Of a DNA stretch of 64,000 nucleotides, positions 33,101 to 48,426 are shown in pieces (positions within the stretch are counted from its first letter, which is position 1; every line of letters begins with the position of its first letter). The position numbers and the translations under genes are program-made. The notes under the pieces are model-generated. The model was not told the DNA's origin. It was given only the letters and a program-made list of their open reading frames with translations, and made no database searches. The DNA lies in contig NW_026729266.1 in assembly GCF_030272615.1 (NCBI RefSeq), forward strand, positions 56,916 to 120,915, read 5' to 3'. Source of the DNA: Cryptomeria japonica (taxonomy: Eukaryota > Streptophyta > Pinopsida > Cupressales > Cupressaceae).

Positions 33101-33899
33101 TAGTGTCTATTCATAATATCTTTGAAAGACTAATCGTTAATTAAAAAGATTATTATAAATAAATATTGATTGCAAATTTTTGAATATTATATTAAAAATG
33201 CTGATTTATTTGTTTTTAAACTTGTAGTAATTAGTTTTGTTTTTTTCATATTCTTGATTATTAGATGGTTTAATTTTTTTTTTTCTTTAGAATTGTTTAT
33301 AGATATTCAAATTTCTTGTTAATAATATGTAAAGGAGTGCATGTACACTTGATGGGCTCGAAAATCTTTAGAATATATCTCTACTTTACACATCTAAAAT
33401 GTTGAACACCTCTAATGAATGGTGTTTATGTTGAGGGTGATCATAAGAAATAAATGAAAGATGCTAAGACATCAAATTTCAAAATATTTAACATTCATAA
33501 ATATGAACAAATCACAAGACTTGCTATTTATAACAACTTAGGAGAATATAAATAAAGAGAAAATAAGATTATTAAAAATATTTGACTTTATAAATTGTCT
33601 AGCAAGAAAGGTCATATACATCTCAAACCTTATAAGTAAAGTGCAATTGTGTAAGACTTCTATTTTTTCGCTCTATTTTTGGAGATTGGTCCAATTTACT
33701 TTTCTAACATTGAAGTGCCTTTCAAGGCCAAGAGTTACAGATCTTAACTACTTTCATTAGGTTGTACCCAAAATGGTTGGATTAAGGCTACAAACTATTC
33801 TATTCTTTTTCCCTTCAAAGGTATAGAATTTTATTTAGAATTAAAATTTCAATGAAAAAAACAAAGTAGACAATTTCCAAGCATTTGACATACGAATTG
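33101..33899. other. AT-rich non-coding stretch
   Basis: No coding frame is supported. T-rich runs occur near 33240-33290. Confidence 0.5.
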
Positions 33900-33935
33900 T
33901 TTTTGCTATAGGTGCATTAACTTGGAGCTATGGAA
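33900..33935 (+). pseudogene. Subtilase pseudogene 3, tiny exon 11 fragment
   Basis: TTGCTATAGGTGCATTAACT followed by TGGAGCTATGG matches the LLSGALTWSFG segment near the end of the intact gene. Homology stops right after, so it is a short relic of a further tandem copy. Confidence 0.6.
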
Positions 33936-34103
33936 AGAGGAATTTGAGTATAGAATTATAGATTTTCAAGCAAGCTCAAAATTTTCACAAACATCTTCTA
34001 TTGACTTTTTTATCAATCCCAATTTATCTATCCAAAAAGATTCAATTTCTTGCATAGTAGGCAATGTTGGCAATTTGGAGGAATTGATTATGTGTTGCAT
34101 TGA

Positions 34104-35213
34104 TGTTTGTCATTGATGTCAACACTAGCTTATTTGGTTGTCTACTGGATTCCGGTAGAGTGGTTTGACTTTCATGATGATCAAGAGATTTGTCTCTGGT
34201 ATATTTCGATTGGTGGAATTGGTTTGGTTCGGTCATTCATGTGGTTCAGATGCTTGTCACATTCAGTTGGTTTGGGATATGGTGATCCGAAAGCTATCAT
34301 ATGTTCTACTAAGACTTTTGGTTACCAGTAAGGGTTCTACCGGCAGAGCTTTATTGAAGATCTTTTGATGAATTTGATAAGTGGTGGTGGTGCAGCTTCT
34401 AGAAGGTTTTTAGGATGCTGATGGTTAACATGTGTGATGGTGTTATTTGATTTGGTTAATGGCGACCTATTTTAGGTCCAGCTTTATTCTGCTAGGTTAT
34501 GGACTGGTTTATGTAACGTTTTGGTGGATTCTCCTAATGCATTACTGGTTGGATTTATTGTTTGGTTAATGTTGTTTTATTCTTAGGTCGACTTGGATTA
34601 TCTTTGGTTTGCAGGTTTATGTAATGGATTTATTGTATCATCTTTTAGGTGGCCGACCTAATTGTTTAGGTACTGGGTTGGTAATCATATGGAGAGGATT
34701 TGGTCAATCATAGGTGATCGAATTGAGTTTGTGTAAGAGGTTTTAGACCTCTGACATTGAGCTTAACTAAAATTGTAGTCAGGCATAGGAGATGCTATTC
34801 TTGCAGTTCATTCTTATTTCTAGATTGTAGTCTAGGTTTCTTTTGTAATCAGTGAGAGTCCTTTGTGATGAGCAATGCACTCTAGGCTATTGACCTTCTT
34901 GCATGTGCAGGCCCCTTATTGTAATCACATACTTACTGCAGAAGTATTATTTGACTGTGGGTAGGCTTCCTACCATGGTTTTTCTCTTTATCAGGTTTTC
35001 CACGTACAAATCTTGGTGTTATGTTTTGTGGATGCATGGTATTTTTTTTATGGTTTATGTCTGTGCTTAATTGATATATCTATTATTCTGATATTTGGTT
35101 TATGCATTCTGGTAAAAGGTTTGTGTGCTTAAATTTTCATAATCTGTTAACAACTGATTCACCACCCCCCCCCCCTCGCCCGCCCTCTTAGTTTTTCACC
35201 GGTTATCTTAACA
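34104..35213 (-). repeat. Solo-LTR-like block
   Basis: The plus strand starts TGTTTGTCATTGATGTCAAC and ends GGTTATCTTAACA. Near the end it has a run of C's after GATTCACC, and a TTTTCCACGTACAAATCTTGG segment at about 34996. The reverse complement shows the same order of landmarks as 5822-6340, so both are probably LTRs of one copia-like family. No pol sequence adjoins it and the target duplication was not resolved. Confidence 0.5.
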
Positions 35214-35870
35214 TGCAACATAATGTGGTTGATATTCAAAGACCAAGAATAGCCTTGCAAGATCCAATTATACTTGCAGTAGCCACACAATCAACTATCT
35301 TTGATTTTGTTTACTAAAATTCTTTGTTTAAAGAAATAGGATGAGGTGTAAAAGCATAGAAGAAAGATTCAAAGCTGGTTAAGAATGGAAACAATGTATA
35401 CATTATTTATAAATAATGTTACTCTCATATATAACAATAATGTCATTTATCTATCTATATACATTATATATTTAGACTTTCATTATATTTGGGAGTCCAA
35501 TCTTGGTGTATTGTTTATCGTGTGTACTTCTTTAAAAAATCTATCCTCCTTGGTCCACTTCACCTTCAAATTCTTCATGTACCCAACTTACCATTTCTGC
35601 TCCATCTTCCTTGATATCCTTAACATGTATCCCTCTTCTTTGTGCTATTTCCATTGCATGTATTCTTTCATAACACAAATGAACACAAATTCTAACTTTT
35701 ATTTAAAAAATATTTTATTATATGCATATCATTTACTCTATTATATCTTTTATATTTGTAATATTTATTTAAGTTACATATTAACTATCAAACGTTACAA
35801 AAACTTATTAAAAACCCATCAAAATAAAAAAGCCATATATCATGAAGGAAGATAAAATAATAATGTGAAT
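35214..35870. other. AT-rich non-coding stretch
   Basis: One 156-codon frame occurs (35385-35855), but it is Tyr/Phe/Ile-rich low-complexity sequence and is not credible as a gene. Confidence 0.45.
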
Positions 35871-36585
35871 TTAATCCAACAACTTTAGAATTTAATTCAA
35901 GGGGACATATCATAGCCACTACTAGTGAGGTTAAGAATCCTAATAGAGGAAACTTCCTCAAGGATACCACACTATAGAAGGATACTCTAAGAAATAATGT
36001 AACTATCAAGCTTACCAAGGCTATAATAGATGATGAAAGGAAAAAGTGTACAACTACTTTCTTGTCATTGGAAAACCAAATCAATACAATGGAGGATATT
36101 GAAAGAGATGTGAGTAGGTTATATTAGTTATTTTTATAATGGTCATTGATAGTAGCTCTACTCAAGGCGTAGGTGGATAATCTAGAGCTATAGATCATCC
36201 AAAAATCAAGTAGCTATGATGCATTAGAAGATCTAGATGAGAAGGATTGGGTAGACATAAATACCCTACATGGCCAATACCAACAATTAGAAGAGTAGAA
36301 GGATAAGACTTGGCACCAGTTTCATTGGCTATGGGAGGTTGTTAATTTATGGTTGGCTCATATCTTCAATGTACTTAGATACACAACAATTCTTCCAAAC
36401 TCCTTAAATACCCACCACAGTTCTATAATTAGAGTAACAATTGTTGTAGCCCCACATCCACATCTACTAGCTACAGTTGGCCATAAATTAGTGTGAAAAT
36501 AATTTTGATAGCCTCCAACACATATACAAGGACATGCTTATAACATGAAAAAATTGACTTGAGGACAAGTCAATGTTTTAAAGGG
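35871..36585 (+). pseudogene. Decayed coding remnant of unknown identity
   Basis: Plus-strand frames with coding-like composition read HIIATTSEVKNPNRGNF, AIIDDERKKCTTTFLSLENQ and YDALEDLDEKDWVDINTLHG, with several stops between. It ends before a CTTGAGGACAAGTCAATG stretch followed by AAAGGGGAGATG, which resembles the end of gypsy pol and its polypurine tract. It may be a gypsy-derived internal remnant. No domain was recognised. Confidence 0.35.
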
Positions 36586-37610
36586 GAGATGATATTGGAA
36601 AAGAAGGTACCATAGATAGACATCTAGAGATTAACACTGCATCTTGCTGAATCAAAGCCATAGAGCATAAGGTGTTGTATGTGTTCTTACTCTTCTATTT
36701 AAGTTAAGATATCTTCTGTCTGGAATTAGTTCTATGTTCACCTTAAATGGACCAAATTTGGGATAAAGACTACAACATCAAAAGCTCTTTGACGTTCAAA
36801 ACTCAAGTATTTATCCCTATATTTTTTGTTAATAGGCTTCCTCAAAGTTGAGGGATTATGTGGAGGTTTGTAGAAAGGGGGAAGGTATTAGAGGTGGGTC
36901 ATAGGGTCCTTGCTAGAAGGTAAATGAGATCACATCTATGTGGACAATTCATCCTCCTTTCATCTTACCATTGCCAAGCAATGAAAATAAAAATTGAGTT
37001 GAGCCCACAAGGTGGTCCTGTATCTTTTGGTTTAGATTCAATAGTTAAAGAAGGGAGAGTAGTTAGGAAAGAAATTTACATCGATGATTTAAAGGGCAAT
37101 GATGTTTTTAGAGTTTAGAACTCTTTGAAGCGCTTCAATTTTTATGCCACTTGCTTATCTCATTTTTTTTTGCCACAATTCATTCAATTCCTGTAATATG
37201 ATTGTCTTTGTGCTACTAATTTTAAATATATAGTTATTTTTAATCTTTACACTAGTATTTCATATAATAACTATTTGATTATTTGTTCAATCTTAATACT
37301 AAATATATTCTCATCAATATTAAAAATTCAAAACTTTTTAAAACTAGCCTTTTTTAAAAATTTGTATACTTATTCTTTACATATAAAAATTTTAATTCTC
37401 ATATATCTTTAAAAACTTACGTATTAATTATCCTCTTAATTCTTCCCAAAAACTCTTTTAACACCTTATCCCTTGGGGATCATCGAATTCGCAAAGAGAT
37501 TAGTCCGTAGTGGTCATCCTTTGTTAAAAATATATAGTTACCTTTATATTAAATTTTAGTTCAAATTCGAACAATTTGTGTGGATTTTATAGTATTTAAG
37601 AATGCGCTAA
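36586..37610. other. Intergenic sequence upstream of the subtilase gene
   Basis: No confident gene is seen. A 64-codon frame at 36924-37118 contains ELSPQGGPVSFGLDSIVKEG but resembles nothing recognised. The rest is AT-rich. Confidence 0.4.
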
Positions 37611-37617
37611 AGGCGGG

Positions 37618-37625
37618 TATAAATA
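37618..37625 (+). promoter_or_regulatory. Candidate TATA box of the subtilase gene
   Basis: TATAAATA lies in a GC-richer context (GGCGGG upstream) 216 bp before the ATG at 37841. It predicts transcription start near 37650 and a 5' UTR of about 190 bases. It is not found with any other start nearby. Confidence 0.55.
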
Positions 37626-37840
37626 CATCCGACTTCCGATTCAATCGATGGTTTTAGCCTTGACGCCTTCGCAAAACTTGTACTAAGAAGAAAACGGCAA
37701 ATGCTGCATCTGTTATTGTTGTTTTTCATTAATATCTGTGAAACGCCAATGTTATATTTATTTATTAAACACCAGAATTTAATAAATACATAGGTTGTTC
37801 CATTGCATTTTGATAGAGTCAAAATATTACTAACCTCTTA

Positions 37841-41715
<3,875 letters not shown>

Positions 41716-41851
41716 GACAATCATTGCATCTATACGTAACTGTTAATTAGGTATTACTTTGAAATTGTACCACTAAAACCCAAAGTAATTTTTCTTGCCA
41801 TTATTCATGGTTATTGTTTCGCTTCTGATTTTGTTTGAAATATTTTTACCG

Positions 41852-41857
41852 AATAAA
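41852..41857 (+). terminator. Candidate polyadenylation signal of the subtilase gene
   Basis: AATAAA lies 137 bp after the stop codon, in a flank that is conserved after the pseudogene copies as well. Confidence 0.4.
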
Positions 41858-41959
41858 AATTGCTGGAAATTTGTGTCACATGATCAAGATGTTTGTTTTT
41901 TAAACAGAATTATTATATTGCTCTTCAGATAAGTTAATGGGCTTAGTAAACAGGTACAA

Positions 41960-42875
41960 TTTATAAAAGGAGGGTTTTGTCACATCCCACCATCGGCCCC
42001 TTCGACTGCATATTAAATGGATAAAATATTAATTAAAATAAAATGAAAAGAAATAAACGGAAGGGACAAGAGGGATAGTCTTAGTATGGAAAGATAGAGT
42101 CGGGAGGTCATATCTGTATATTCAATCCAGCCGTGCATCTCTGCAGTCAAGACTTCTTGCGAAAATAAGAGCTATTGAAAAAGATATTGATGCCCATCAA
42201 TGCGTAAGGAGAGGTGAGGGGGCATAGAATAGAGAGGAATTTTGTTAGACATGGTAACTGGAACTGCCACATAATTTAAAGGAAGAGCCTAGGCGGAATG
42301 GAGTAACGAGGAGAGAGGAAGAGGAACCATAGAATTGTGCATGGCCGGAGAGAGAGGTGCAACATAATGGTGCATGCTGAAAGAGACAAAATATCTCTTT
42401 GGTCGATATCTTCCAAGCTACCCCGATATGGGACAAATACATGCCAGGTGTCAGAGTAGATTTCAATGCCCGCCTCATAGGTATCTTCAACATTATGTCC
42501 AAAGTTGGAGACAACATTTCTGGAAATGGATTTTGTTTTAGGGAAAGCAAAGAAGTTGTAATTTATGGTATTCTAATCTAGAGGTCAGTTTGCAAAGTGT
42601 GTGAGTTTTTAATGGATTAGTTAAGATATAAATTTAGGACATTCCATTTGTTATTAGAGTGTTCTATCGTTGAGTTACTAGTCTTTATAGAATCAAGTCA
42701 TCTTTGAGTAGTTGAAGCTCCACTATCTGTATGATGTATTGATTTGGATGTTTTGATGGAAGTAGAAGCCACCACCAAAGCAATTTGAAAATAGACGAGA
42801 TCACAGAAATCAAAGACAGTCATTTGAGTGTTGCAATCAAAAATTTGGAAGTCAGAAGAAATCACTAAATGGATA
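41960..42875. other. Non-coding stretch downstream of the subtilase gene
   Basis: No gene is supported. TGTCACATCCCACC at 41978 looks like the start of an LTR, but no partner or primer site was found. Confidence 0.4.
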
Positions 42876-45099
42876 AAGAGATATGATGGGCATACGAAGG
42901 AGATGAGATAGGACAGGTTAGTCATGGGTAGTTGGGATTATTTCCAACACTTCTCCTTAATCACAACTACCAATTCTAAATTGTTTTTGACTTCATTCTT
43001 TGATGCTTCGACATCTTCAAATACTAGAGATCAAACCTAGGAAATCTCATGATCCTGTTGGGATACTCTAACCATGAGCTCTAGCCCTTCTAGCAACCAG
43101 TCCATCATATGTTCAAGTGTGATTCACTTGTTCTATCAACACCTCCCATGGAGTTACATTGCTAGTGCTTGGGGATCTCAAATTCAGTGGGCTCTTTTGG
43201 CATCAAACATGCTTACACAAATTATAGAATGTTGCTACATTCAACAATATTTCTTCATTATCTGTTGATAACTTCCTTGATCTTTTTATGACTTTTGACA
43301 ACTAATATCCTCCTTTGGTCTCTTTTATCACTACTCTTTCTTACATTGTTCAACAAACAGTAAACATGCTCTCCTACAATCTTTCACTCTCTCTCAACCT
43401 AGACACATACTTAGGCACCCTTCCCAAACTTTCAACCATCAACTAATCCAACTTTAAAATGAACAACACAAAACATACCAGGACACCCTTTGCTCAAGAA
43501 GATCTTTTGAGTCTATATAACATTTTACCAAAAATAAAATTAATCCCAAAACAACAAAATAAAATTTTCTTGATCTTCAAACACACTTAAAAATACAAGC
43601 ATCAAACCTTTCATCCAACAATTGTGGCTATACTCAACTATTTCTTGTTTAGCGATCTGCTCCAAACTTTTTCTTGCTTCAATCCTTGTTCAATTTCTAT
43701 GAATATCTTTTTCACTGCCTTTTGTTTGTTGACTTCTACTTCCATCCAATTTAGTCCTCTATAGCGGCTTCAACACTTATGTTTTCTTCACATGACTAGT
43801 GATCTATCTTTTGTTTTTGACAACAGCTTACACATCTGCATTATTCACCTTTCACATTTTCAAAGCTTCATGCTCATAACATTACATATTCTAACTTATC
43901 TACTGCACTATATGTCACAACCCTCCTTTATCACTTTTTGATTTAAATACAATTCTATTATATTTTTGGCTAAGCTATTTAAAATGATTGAATAAATAAT
44001 ATAAAATAGTAATAACAAGCACACACACACACACTTGGAGAGTATAATTCAAAGGCATTATTTTTATTTTTATTTATTTTTCCCACTCCCAATTATGGCA
44101 CATGTTGTAGGAGGAATTAGAAGCTTCTGGAGGAATCTCCACCACCTTGCATGTAACTCCCCCACTAAGTTTTTAATCAATTTGCATGAGTCCAATATTG
44201 GAAAAGAATCTCTTTTTTTAATTAAATTCTCTAGATAATGGAATTGAGGGATTTTTCTTATAAAATTGTATGCAAGTTTCAAAGAAGGGAGTTGATTATG
44301 TTTTGAAGAAAATTTCCCAAGTTTTTAGTAGTAGGATTTTCTTGGTAGTCTCATTTTCGTTGCACGATTTGTTAAATTATTGTTTGAAAGATTTCTCTCA
44401 AGTGGCAAGGAAGGATCTAAGGAGGATAGCTAGAAGGTTGGATTCAACATCAAACTTCAATCAGCTAGGTTCTCCTCTTGTTATTTCACATTCCCATATG
44501 AGAAAATGGTATTATCTAAAAACATAGCTTCTACATTTTTCTTTATAAAATTTTCTTTTGTGATAATATTGAAAAGATAGCTTATTTATTTGTTTAATTT
44601 TTCCTTAGAGAAGAAATATCAGATCTTTCTTGCATGTGAAAGATAGCTTTATTATTTGTTTTAGAAAATATCAGATCTTGCTTTTCTTCTCTCTATTTCA
44701 TTTATTGGATTGGAAATTTAAATGTAATTCTTTTCTTACATTAAAAATCTTACTTCCCTATGAACAGAAAATGCCTGATAATAAGATATAAATCTCATGT
44801 ATTCATTTCTCTCTGAAAATAATCCTCTGTGTTATTCATTTATGTGAATAATTCCTTATTCTCATTTGATTTCATGAATATTTTTATCTGGTTATATACT
44901 TCTCTCTGTGAATATTAGTTGAAATGGAGGAATATACTTCTGTGTGAATAATCCTCTATGTTATTTATCTCTATGAGTAATTCCTTATTCTCATTTGATT
45001 TCATGAATATTTTTATCGGGTTATACACTTCTCTCTATGAATATTAGTTGCAATGGAGGAATATATTTCTCTGTGAATAATCCTCTGTGGAAATCTGAT

Positions 45100-45604
45100 C
45101 AATTTCTAATTATCTGTTTATTGCTAAAGCAAATCTCTCTCTATTTTTATTTCCTGTGAAATCAATTTCTAATTATCTATTTATTGCTGAAGCAAATCTC
45201 TCTCTGTTTTTATTTCCTGTGAAATCAATTTCTAATTATCTATTTATTGCTGAAGCAAATCTCTCTCTATTTTTATTTCTAGTGAAATCAATTTCTAATT
45301 ATCTGTTTATTGCTGAAGCAAATCTCTCTCTATTTTTATTTCCTATGAAATTAATTTCTAATTATCTGTTTATTGCTGAAGCAAATCTCTCTCTATTTTT
45401 ATTTCCTGTGAAATCAATTTCTAATTATTTGTTTATTGCTGAAGCAAATCTCTCTCTATTTTTATTTCCTGTGAAATCAATTTCTAATTATCTGTTTATT
45501 GCTGAAGCAAATCTCTCTCTGTTTTTATTTCCTATGAAATTAATTTCTAATTATCTGTTTTATTTGCTGAAGCAAATCTCTCTATTTTCATTTCTTGTGA
45601 AGTC
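45100..45604 (+). repeat. 63-bp minisatellite in the 5' LTR, 8 copies
   Basis: The unit contains CTAATTATCTGTTTATTGCT and GAAGCAAATCTCTCTC. Because 63 is divisible by 3, one frame stays open across the array and reads KSISNYLFIAEANLSLFLFPV per unit. This open frame is probably a by-product of the repeat length. Confidence 0.9.
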
Positions 45605-45717
45605 GATTTAAAACAATTAGCTACCTCTACGATAACTTGATTATCTATTTTATTCATGTTCTTATTTTCATAAATACTCTTTTTGTTTATATATCATTAA
45701 ATAATTGGGAATGTAAA

Positions 45718-45719
<2 letters not shown>

Positions 45720-45770
<51 letters not shown>
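45720..45770. repeat. TA microsatellite in the 5' LTR
   Basis: About 25 TA dinucleotides. The matching position in the 3' LTR (53093-53117) has about half as many. Confidence 0.95.
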
Positions 45771-45771
<1 letters not shown>

Positions 45772-45845
45772 CAAATGATAAAATATATTAAATGTTGCAA
45801 AGTGATTATATTTTAGCAAACGACATGTTCTCAAAAATCATTTCG

Positions 45846-46040
45846 AAAAATATCAAGCGACGTGCATGGGGGAGGCGGTTATTGTAACCGTCGGGGAAGT
45901 GGTACCCTCCACTTCCCCTATGGACACTGTCATGGTAGTGGCCACAAGGTAGTGGAGGGCACCACGGGGTCCCCTCATCACTGCGGGCCTGCTTCCGCAG
46001 ACCCGCAGTGGTGATGGGACCTGTGGGTCCCACTCCCCAC
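45846..46040. repeat. GC-rich hairpin zone in the 5' LTR
   Basis: A GC-rich island in AT-rich surroundings. Inverted pairs include GGAAGTGG...CCACTTCC (about 45895-45918) and CATCACTGCGGG (45976-45987) with CCCGCAGTGGTGATG (46002-46016). The equivalent zone in the 3' LTR is about 53210-53400. Confidence 0.7.
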
Positions 46041-46896
46041 TAACCATTAAACAAAAAAATTCGCCTATCTTTCCCTTTTTTTAATATATTTTTTTTTTTA
46101 GGATTTTTTATAAATATAAATATATAAATTGTTAATTTTTTTTCCTTAGTATAAACTTTAAGTTATTAAATTTAACTTTGAAAAATTTATAGATATTGGG
46201 GATTATTGTGTAGTAAATTCATACTTAATTTATCTATAGTAAATTTTATAATTGTAAATTATATTATATCAAATGTTATAATTAGAATCATTCAATCTAT
46301 TAAGATCCATTGGGGCACTTAGTTGGCATATAGCAATTAATTCATATTAATATAGTTCGAACCAAATGTCTAAGCGAGTTGCTATTTTTGGGACCAGTGG
46401 CTCTACAAGTGATTTTTCGCGTGGTATAAATCAACACATTTCTCAACCTTGCATGTAACTTACGCCACCCTTGCTTCATGCGAATTACTTATACTTTATT
46501 TAAATTTATTAATGACAAAGTTACATTTTCTTCATCTTCGTGCAAGTCACACGTTTAATTATTGATATGCAAGTTTTATAATTGTCATTTTTACGCAAGT
46601 TATATTTCAAGTTTCGAATAATAAATAAGTTAGTTATGGTTTTTATTCTATGCAATTCATCAGGTAGTTATTTCAATTAATTAAATTATACATGTTCAAT
46701 TAAGTAATTGTTTTCAAGTATGATGTTTTCATAGCTCTTAGTTAGAAAACTAGATAAAGGAAGATGAAAACCAAAACCTAGCAGTGTTCGGTATATACAG
46801 TGCCTCTAGGTCACGCTTACAGGTAATGCTATCGTGTTGAACTACTGCACTTAATGCTTAATAAAGCTGCATCAATGACATCTGTGGCATCGTCCC

Positions 46897-46903
46897 TATA
46901 AAT
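46897..46903 (+). promoter_or_regulatory. Candidate TATA box of the chromovirus LTR
   Basis: TATAAAT in the context CGTCCCTATAAATTGT is conserved in both LTRs (54254-54260 in the other). Transcription from here would start near 46930 and place about 1 kb of R-U5 upstream of the primer site. Confidence 0.5.
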
Positions 46904-47476
46904 TGTCAGGGAGTAATAAGGAACACTTGGAAGTTAAAATCAATGGGGTGGGTAATCCCTCTTGGATTGATAATCTAACAAGATAATCCTTAAATGATTT
47001 TACATCCATTGAGTTAAACCATAGTAAACCCCCTTTAGGGTTGATTAAGTAAAATGCTTTTATGAAATTTAATCTTGAAGAGATATTGGTGATTGATAAT
47101 TTGGTCAAGGGTGACGCTTATGATAGGTGTTAGGATGTAGTTGTTTTAGGCCACAAACAATAGGCCATCTTGAGCCTTTGTTTAAGTGCTACCACCGTGG
47201 GTAGCAATTGTAGAGAAACTATTTGGGACATTGACCTTAGAAAGGGTTGAGTACCCACTAATCAATTTACATCAAACCATAGAGTAGAAAATAGAACTAC
47301 ATACTTTACACCTTGATCCCCTGCCGAAACAGGTATGTAGGCAGTCTTGGGACGAACTTGTCCCCAATACTCAGGCGTTCGTGGGTGGGGTCTAGGCTTG
47401 GTAATGAAGGATTGAGTAGTAATTTGAAAGATAAGTATAATAAAATGGAGAGAGTAATTCAATGCATACTCAGAAG

Positions 47477-47822
47477 GAATCCCGTATGGATTCGCTTGAC
47501 TTCCCGAGGCTTTAAGCCAAATTCTGAGGTAGAATTCAAGCTTGTATTATGTTATTTAAATTGCTCCTAAGGACGGCGACCTTGGTGCACTTTTGTTAGA
47601 AGAGTGTAGTACTTAGTGAGTGGTTTAGGACCTGAATGGTCTCGATGAGTCTAAGTCTCTGACCAGAGCACCTCCAATCTTGATTGGATAGATGCCTACC
47701 CTGTATGGGTAGATGCCTATCCCGTATTGGATAGATGAAATCTTATGTCCTGTATGGACAGATGCCTAACCCATATGGTTAGATGCTCATCTCGGATGGA
47801 TGAATGCCTAATCCAAATGGAT
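47477..47822 (+). repeat. Array of short hairpins with covarying arms, 5' LTR
   Basis: Separate hairpins have 4-6-bp arms and usually a 5-nt loop: 47477-47493 (GAATCC/GGATTC), 47674-47687 (CCAATC/GATTGG), 47696-47712 (CTACCC/GGGTAG), 47717-47734 (CTATCC/GGATAG), 47746-47760 (TGTCC/GGACA), 47766-47782 (CTAACC/GGTTAG), 47787-47803 (TCATCT/GGATGA) and 47811-47822 (ATCC/GGAT). Spacers are mostly AGATGC. Arms differ between units but stay self-complementary. Confidence 0.85.
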
Positions 47823-47923
47823 GGACGCCCAGAGTATGCAATTGAATCAAACACAAATTATTAAATTAAACAAAAAAAAAGAATGGTCAATTTTTTTTGG
47901 GTTAATTATGGTGGGTTATTACA

Positions 47924-47937
47924 TGTAGTATCAGAGC
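47924..47937 (+). promoter_or_regulatory. Primer binding site of the chromovirus
   Basis: TGTAGTATCAGAGC directly follows the LTR end TTACA; TAGTATCAGAGC differs from the canonical TGGTATCAGAGC by one G-to-A. Confidence 0.8.
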
Positions 47938-48147
47938 AAAGGTTCAAATCTAGGCCTTGTGCTCACTTCAATTTACACAACTAAGGGAATGTTTTGTAAT
48001 GGTAGAAATTAAATCTTAAAATCTTAAATCAATAACTAACTACATAATTTAACTTCAGGTAAAACCCTAGAATGGCTAGGGAAGTAACTAAGTGTTGTCG
48101 AGGGCAAGGGTATAATTTCCCGAGTTTGAATAAGGGTAGACCTCTAT

Positions 48148-48426
48148 GTGGCACCCCCAGGATTGTATGATGTAATTATTGGAATGAGTTGGTTAACAGA
48201 CCATCAAGCTAATGTAGATTGCTATAATAAAGTTGTTGAATGTTTGGATGATGCGGGAAAAGGGGTCAAAATCCAACGAAAGTTTAACCCCATTAATATA
48301 GAAACCATATCAGCCATGCAATTAAAGGAGGAAAGAAGAAGAGGAGGCCTAATCTATATGCTTGAAATTGATGAAGGAAAAGAGGAAAATACCCCAACCT
48401 TTGAAAATACCCCTTTCTTAAAATAG
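48148..48426 (+). pseudogene. Chromovirus protease C-terminal remnant
   Basis: It reads LYDVIIGMSWLTDHQANVDC, the IxGMDWL..H.A.IDC block that closes the retropepsin of plant gypsy elements. The upstream half with the active-site Asp is absent. Start codon choice is arbitrary because the frame is a fragment of gag-pol. Everything encoding gag has been lost upstream. Confidence 0.78.

Larger units (their letters stand above)
43913..47923 (+). repeat. 5' LTR of the chromovirus (4011 bp)
   Basis: It starts TGTCACAACCCTCC and ends GTTATTACA. Inside, in order, are a 120-130-bp duplication (44790-45080), a 63-bp minisatellite, a TA microsatellite, a GC-rich hairpin zone, a TATA box and a hairpin array close to the 3' end. 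Confidence 0.93.

Noticed and set aside
35385-35855. 156-codon plus-strand ORF
   Set aside because: Tyr/Phe/Ile/Leu-rich low-complexity sequence in AT-rich DNA with no motif.
41978-42250. LTR starting TGTCACATCCC
   Set aside because: Only the first bases look like an LTR end; no partner, primer site or polypurine tract was found.
45156-45611. 151-codon repeat ORF
   Set aside because: It is a 63-bp minisatellite in an LTR; the open frame follows from the unit length being divisible by three. No other coding evidence.
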